Positions 60,839 to 64,000 of a DNA stretch of 64,000 nucleotides are shown piece by piece. The translations under genes and the position numbers were made by a program. The notes under the pieces were generated by a model that saw only the letters and a list, made by a program, of their open reading frames with translations, did no database searches and had not been told where the DNA came from. The DNA is taken from positions 2,670,001 through 2,734,000 of the forward strand of contig NZ_CP126093.1 of assembly GCF_030123065.1 (NCBI RefSeq), in the 5' to 3' direction. How positions within the stretch are numbered: position 1 is the stretch's first letter; every line of letters starts with the position of its first letter. Source of the stretch: Neobacillus sp. DY30 (GTDB lineage Bacteria; Bacillota; Bacilli; Bacillales; Cytobacillaceae).

Positions 60839-61177
60839 TGTAAGAGGAGTATTTGTGCTGGTTTTAGAAGTATTTTGATAAATTTATAATCGAGGATTTC
60901 TACATAAAAGTACAAATTGGAATCAAAATGACAATTCTAAACATGAATTCACGCATGCAACATCTTCCTTCCCTTATTCATCTGGTTACACTCAGTATAG
61001 GTGAGAATTGTTAAGGCACAGTTGTTGAATTGTAAATTTTATGTCAAATATAAGTTTGCTCGTAAATCAATTCTTTTAAAAACAAACCGCCCGGCTAGCA
61101 AGATATCCCATAGAATCCTTTTCTAAATGAAGTGAATAATAACGTTAGATTATTTAGAAAATGGGTGAACATGTAAA
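60839..61177. other. Intergenic region before APC permease
   Basis: 339 bp with no open frame of note. TTCTAAAT (about 61120) and ATTTAGAA (about 61152) form an inverted repeat just before the permease ribosome site. No T-box or other riboswitch signature was found. Confidence 0.4.
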
Positions 61178-62635
61178 ATGGCTGAAAAAGCAACAAAAAC
61201 CAAAGGAAAAGGGTTATCAGCATGGCAGCTAACGATGATGGCGTTAGGAAGCGTTATTGGGGGTTCTTTTTTCCTGGGTTCATCAGTGGCAATTAATGCA
61301 GCAGGTCCATCAATTTTATTATCGTATGTTTTGGCAGGCGTGCTTGTCTACCTTATCCTTTATGCCTTGTCAGAGATGACGGTAGGTGCTCCAACAGTAG
61401 GTTCCTTTAGTACCTTTGCAACAAGGGAGCTTGGTCAAGGGACGGGATTTGTGGTGGGCTGGCTGTATTGGACAGGCACGGTTCTATCAATGTCGAGTGA
61501 AGCTACAGCGATTTCCCTATTAGTGCGAAAATGGGTTCCGAATGTATCGATCGCTTGGTTAGGCGGATCAATTATTGTAGCTGTCACGCTGCTCAATTTA
61601 CTAGGTGCGGATAAAATAGGTAAACTCGCAAGCGGGTTATCTGCGGTTAAGATTTTTGCGATTATCTTTTTTATCCTAACTGCACTAGTTTTGATAGCAG
61701 GTTTAATGCCCGGAACTCCAGCCATTGGTGCTGGTGAATTGGCAAGGGAACCAATCATGCCTGGCGGAGTGCAAGGAATTGCCGGAAGTATGCTTTTGGT
61801 TGTCTTTGCCTATGCAGGCTTTGAAATCATTGGATTAGCTGCAACGGAGGCTGATAATCCAACGGAAACGATTCCGAAAGCAATTCGCTATACCGTCTTT
61901 TCATTGGTTGGTTTATATATCCTGTATGCAGCAGTCCTACTGCCGCTCATTCCTACAGCGGAACTTAGTGAGAATGTCAGTCCAATGGTAGCTTCACTAA
62001 ATAGATGGGGAATAGGATGGGCAGGTACTGCGCTAAATTTGGTATTGATATCAGCCATTCTCTCTGCCATGCTGGCATGTATTTTTGGATTAGGAAGAAT
62101 GATCCGCTCTCTTTCAGATGAAGGTCATGCACCAAATTGGCTAAAGGACAAAAGAGATGTTCCCTATAAAGGAATCCTATTTTCTGGTCTTTCCATGCTG
62201 ATTGGATTGTTTTTCGGTCTGTTATTTCCGAGAGCCTATCTAGTTTTAATAACATCAGGCGGATTCGCACTAATCTTTACATATGCCGTCATTATGGCGA
62301 GTCATATCCGCTTTCGTAAAAGGGAAGGATGTCCGCCTGGTGGAATCTGCCAAATGCCAGGTTTCCCGCTAACATCTTGGATCGCATTAATAAGCTTAAT
62401 TATCATTTTGTTATGTATGCCTTTTATTCCAGGACAGACAGCTGGTCTTGTTACGGGCATCAGTATGGTAGTCATTTTCTCCCTCATTTATTTTGTTATG
62501 AACTACGGGAAACGTACAACTGCAAATAAAACAGCCCAGAAAGATGTATCACCTAGTCAACTCCGGCCTCACTACGCAACAGAGTTTTCCAGGGAATTAG
62601 CCGAAAGAGTTGACGAACGAAACAAGGATAAATAA
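61178..62635 (+). CDS. APC-superfamily amino acid permease
   Basis: A 485-residue transporter with about twelve helices. The helix-1 motif ALGSVIGGSFFLGSSVAINAAGPSILLSY and the helix-6 region VFAYAGFEIIGLAATEADNPTETIPKAI (F-x-G-x-E) are diagnostic for amino acid/polyamine permeases, of the AAT type. The C-terminal 40 residues are hydrophilic. The substrate is unknown. ATG 61178 follows GGGTGAAC. It precedes the PabB-like gene by 60 bp with no terminator seen, so some co-transcription is possible. Confidence 0.87.
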   Translation: MAEKATKTKGKGLSAWQLTMMALGSVIGGSFFLGSSVAINAAGPSILLSYVLAGVLVYLILYALSEMTVGAPTVGSFSTFATRELGQGTGFVVGWLYWTGTVLSMSSEATAISLLVRKWVPNVSIAWLGGSIIVAVTLLNLLGADKIGKLASGLSAVKIFAIIFFILTALVLIAGLMPGTPAIGAGELAREPIMPGGVQGIAGSMLLVVFAYAGFEIIGLAATEADNPTETIPKAIRYTVFSLVGLYILYAAVLLPLIPTAELSENVSPMVASLNRWGIGWAGTALNLVLISAILSAMLACIFGLGRMIRSLSDEGHAPNWLKDKRDVPYKGILFSGLSMLIGLFFGLLFPRAYLVLITSGGFALIFTYAVIMASHIRFRKREGCPPGGICQMPGFPLTSWIALISLIIILLCMPFIPGQTAGLVTGISMVVIFSLIYFVMNYGKRTTANKTAQKDVSPSQLRPHYATEFSRELAERVDERNKDK

Positions 62636-62695
62636 ACTAAAAGAGGTTTCTTTTCTTAAAAAAAATCAGAAAACTTAAGGGTGAAAGCAAAGATT

Positions 62696-64000
62696 ATGGT
62701 ACAAAAAGAACCTCTTTTAGCATTTGAATTTGCCGATTCAAACGGAAAAATAAACCCGCTAACGTTTCAACATCCTGTCAGCGTGATTGCGGCATACAAG
62801 GTAGAAGATGTGATACCGTGCTTTGAGCTTGTTCAAGAAGCTGTCGAAAAAGGGTATTACGCTGCAGGATATTTATCATACGAAAGTGCTCCTGCATTTG
62901 ATTCAGCCTTTAAGGTCCAGAGCGGGGGTTCTTTACCTTTGCTCTGGTTTGGTATTTTCTCAAAACCCGATTATAAACAAATTAGCAGTGATGGAGAATT
63001 TTCAGTAACTGAATGGAAACCAACGATACCGATAGAGGAGTATAATCAAGCGATATCCTCTATAAAAAAATCGATCCAGTTGGGAGATACATACCAAACG
63101 AATTATACGATCCGCCTCCACTCACAATTTAGAGGTGATGGTCTAGCTTTTTATACTAGGTTAAAAAAGGCACAAAGCTCCAATTATTGTGCATACTTAC
63201 ATACAGGTGAACATAGTATTTTGTCTGCTTCACCGGAGTTGTTTTTTCACTTGGATAATGGAAAAATTACCACTCGGCCCATGAAAGGGACGGTTAAAAG
63301 AGGTTTGTCATTTGAAGAGGATGCTGCAAACGCAAACTGGCTGCTTCAATCAGAGAAAAATCGTGCGGAGAACCTTATGATTGTCGATTTGCTGCGAAAT
63401 GACCTCGGAATGGTTGCCGAACCAGGGACAGTTGCAGTGGAGAGATTATTTGAAATTGAACAATACCCAACGGTTCATCAAATGACCTCTACGATTTCTG
63501 CAAAGGTATCAAAAACCACCACCTTAGTTGATATCTTCAAAGCTATTTTTCCATGCGGTTCGATTACAGGGGCACCAAAGGTTAGCACGATGAACATTAT
63601 TGCTGACCTAGAAAATGAACCACGTGAGGTCTACTGCGGAGCGATAGGCTATATTACACCTGATAAGGAAGCGATTTTTAATGTACCAATCAGAACAGTG
63701 CTGCTTGACCATTCAACTGGCCATGCCGTTTATGGTGTAGGCGGAGGAATTACATGGGATTCCACATCGCAAGGGGAATACCATGAGGTTCTAGCAAAAG
63801 CAAAACTGTTGGAGGAAAAACCTGCGGAATTTCAATTGCTAGAGAGTTTGTTATTAGAAGATGGGACTTATTTTTTGCTCGAGGAACACCTTACACGCCT
63901 AGAGAATTCAGCTCTGTATTTTGGGTTTCCGTGTGAAATTGATAGAATAAAAAGATCTTTAGACGAGTTTGGAGATAAAAATCGTAACGGACTGAAGAAG
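62696..64000 (+). CDS. pabB: Aminodeoxychorismate synthase component I fused to aminodeoxychorismate lyase (partial)
   Basis: An open frame of 435 codons runs off the window end with no stop. The chorismate-binding domain is clear: DTYQTNYTIRL, SASPELFF, RPMKGTVKRG, NLMIVDLLRNDLG, HQMTSTISAK, FPCGSITGAPKVSTM, AIFNVPIRTV. From about residue 385, FQLLESLLLEDGTYFLLEEHLTRLENSALYFGFP begins the PabC (class IV aminotransferase-type) domain, so the gene is a pabB-pabC fusion, cut off. Such fusions are known in Bacillus and others and make 4-aminobenzoate for folate. ATG 62696 is 11 nt after AAGGGTG. No pabA (glutamine amidotransferase) is in view. Confidence 0.9.
   Translation, partial: MVQKEPLLAFEFADSNGKINPLTFQHPVSVIAAYKVEDVIPCFELVQEAVEKGYYAAGYLSYESAPAFDSAFKVQSGGSLPLLWFGIFSKPDYKQISSDGEFSVTEWKPTIPIEEYNQAISSIKKSIQLGDTYQTNYTIRLHSQFRGDGLAFYTRLKKAQSSNYCAYLHTGEHSILSASPELFFHLDNGKITTRPMKGTVKRGLSFEEDAANANWLLQSEKNRAENLMIVDLLRNDLGMVAEPGTVAVERLFEIEQYPTVHQMTSTISAKVSKTTTLVDIFKAIFPCGSITGAPKVSTMNIIADLENEPREVYCGAIGYITPDKEAIFNVPIRTVLLDHSTGHAVYGVGGGITWDSTSQGEYHEVLAKAKLLEEKPAEFQLLESLLLEDGTYFLLEEHLTRLENSALYFGFPCEIDRIKRSLDEFGDKNRNGLKK

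Noticed and set aside
60839-61177. T-box leader for the amino acid permease
   Set aside because: No T-box sequence (AGGGTGGNACCGCG) is present.
1-64000. tRNA, rRNA, CRISPR arrays, insertion sequences, prophage genes
   Set aside because: None could be recognised on either strand.

Overview
The window is chromosomal DNA from a low-GC, endospore-forming Firmicute of the family Bacillaceae. Evidence is a ComK-type competence regulator, two GerA-type spore germinant receptor loci, a Spo0E-like phosphatase, an SleB/CwlJ-type cell-wall hydrolase, FosB, KtrB/D, and Bacillus-style riboswitches (S-box, two preQ1-I) with frequent TTG/GTG starts and strong GGAGG ribosome sites. Many proteins resemble B. 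subtilis homologues, but gene order differs. A Neobacillus-like species is possible; the genus cannot be fixed from sequence alone. I see no phage, IS element, CRISPR array, rRNA or tRNA.

Layout. 0.1-0.8 kb: comK-like gene with a palindromic promoter. 0.9-7.7 kb: two adjacent germinant-receptor loci. The first has collapsed (intact A subunit, no B, truncated C with a stop, small D). The second is complete (A-B-C-D). 7.8-12.6 kb: nitrite assimilation (nasD, nasE, a SUMT and a TrpD2-like gene). 12.7-21.8 kb: S-box-controlled sulfate assimilation (cysH, cysP, sat, cysC, sumT, sirB) followed by cysJ-cysI on its own promoter. The siroheme needed by both NasD and CysI is made by the SUMTs and SirB, but no precorrin-2 dehydrogenase (SirC) gene is present. 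21.9-26.5 kb: Spo0E-like gene, a sulfonate/nitrate-type ABC transporter, OsmC-like and J-domain proteins. 26.6-29.4 kb: queuosine precursor genes, queF facing away from queCDE, each behind its own preQ1-I riboswitch.

29.8-38.4 kb holds the most unusual part: a beta-helix carbohydrate-binding-type lipoprotein (broken by one in-frame stop), a class A PBP, DUF4956 membrane protein plus VTC-type polyphosphate polymerase, and an OmpR-type two-component system. The lipoprotein gene and the VTC-DUF4956 operon lie 6 kb apart on opposite strands, yet share an identical 19-bp operator made of two TTAAGG repeats 11 bp apart, placed where an OmpR-family activator would sit. This suggests one regulon for a little-studied envelope system.

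38.5-64 kb is an accessory-style mosaic of small, mostly single-gene units: VOC, GNAT, Nudix, DUF3231 pair, FosB, metallophosphoesterase, nucleotidyltransferase, ferritin-like DUF2383, LLM oxidoreductase, gamma-carbonic-anhydrase-like protein, AraC and ArsR regulators, KtrB/D, threonine aldolase, APC permease, and a PabB-PabC fusion cut by the window end. Five probable small genes below about 65 codons were found by eye. Start sites were chosen from ribosome-binding-site spacing and are inferences.
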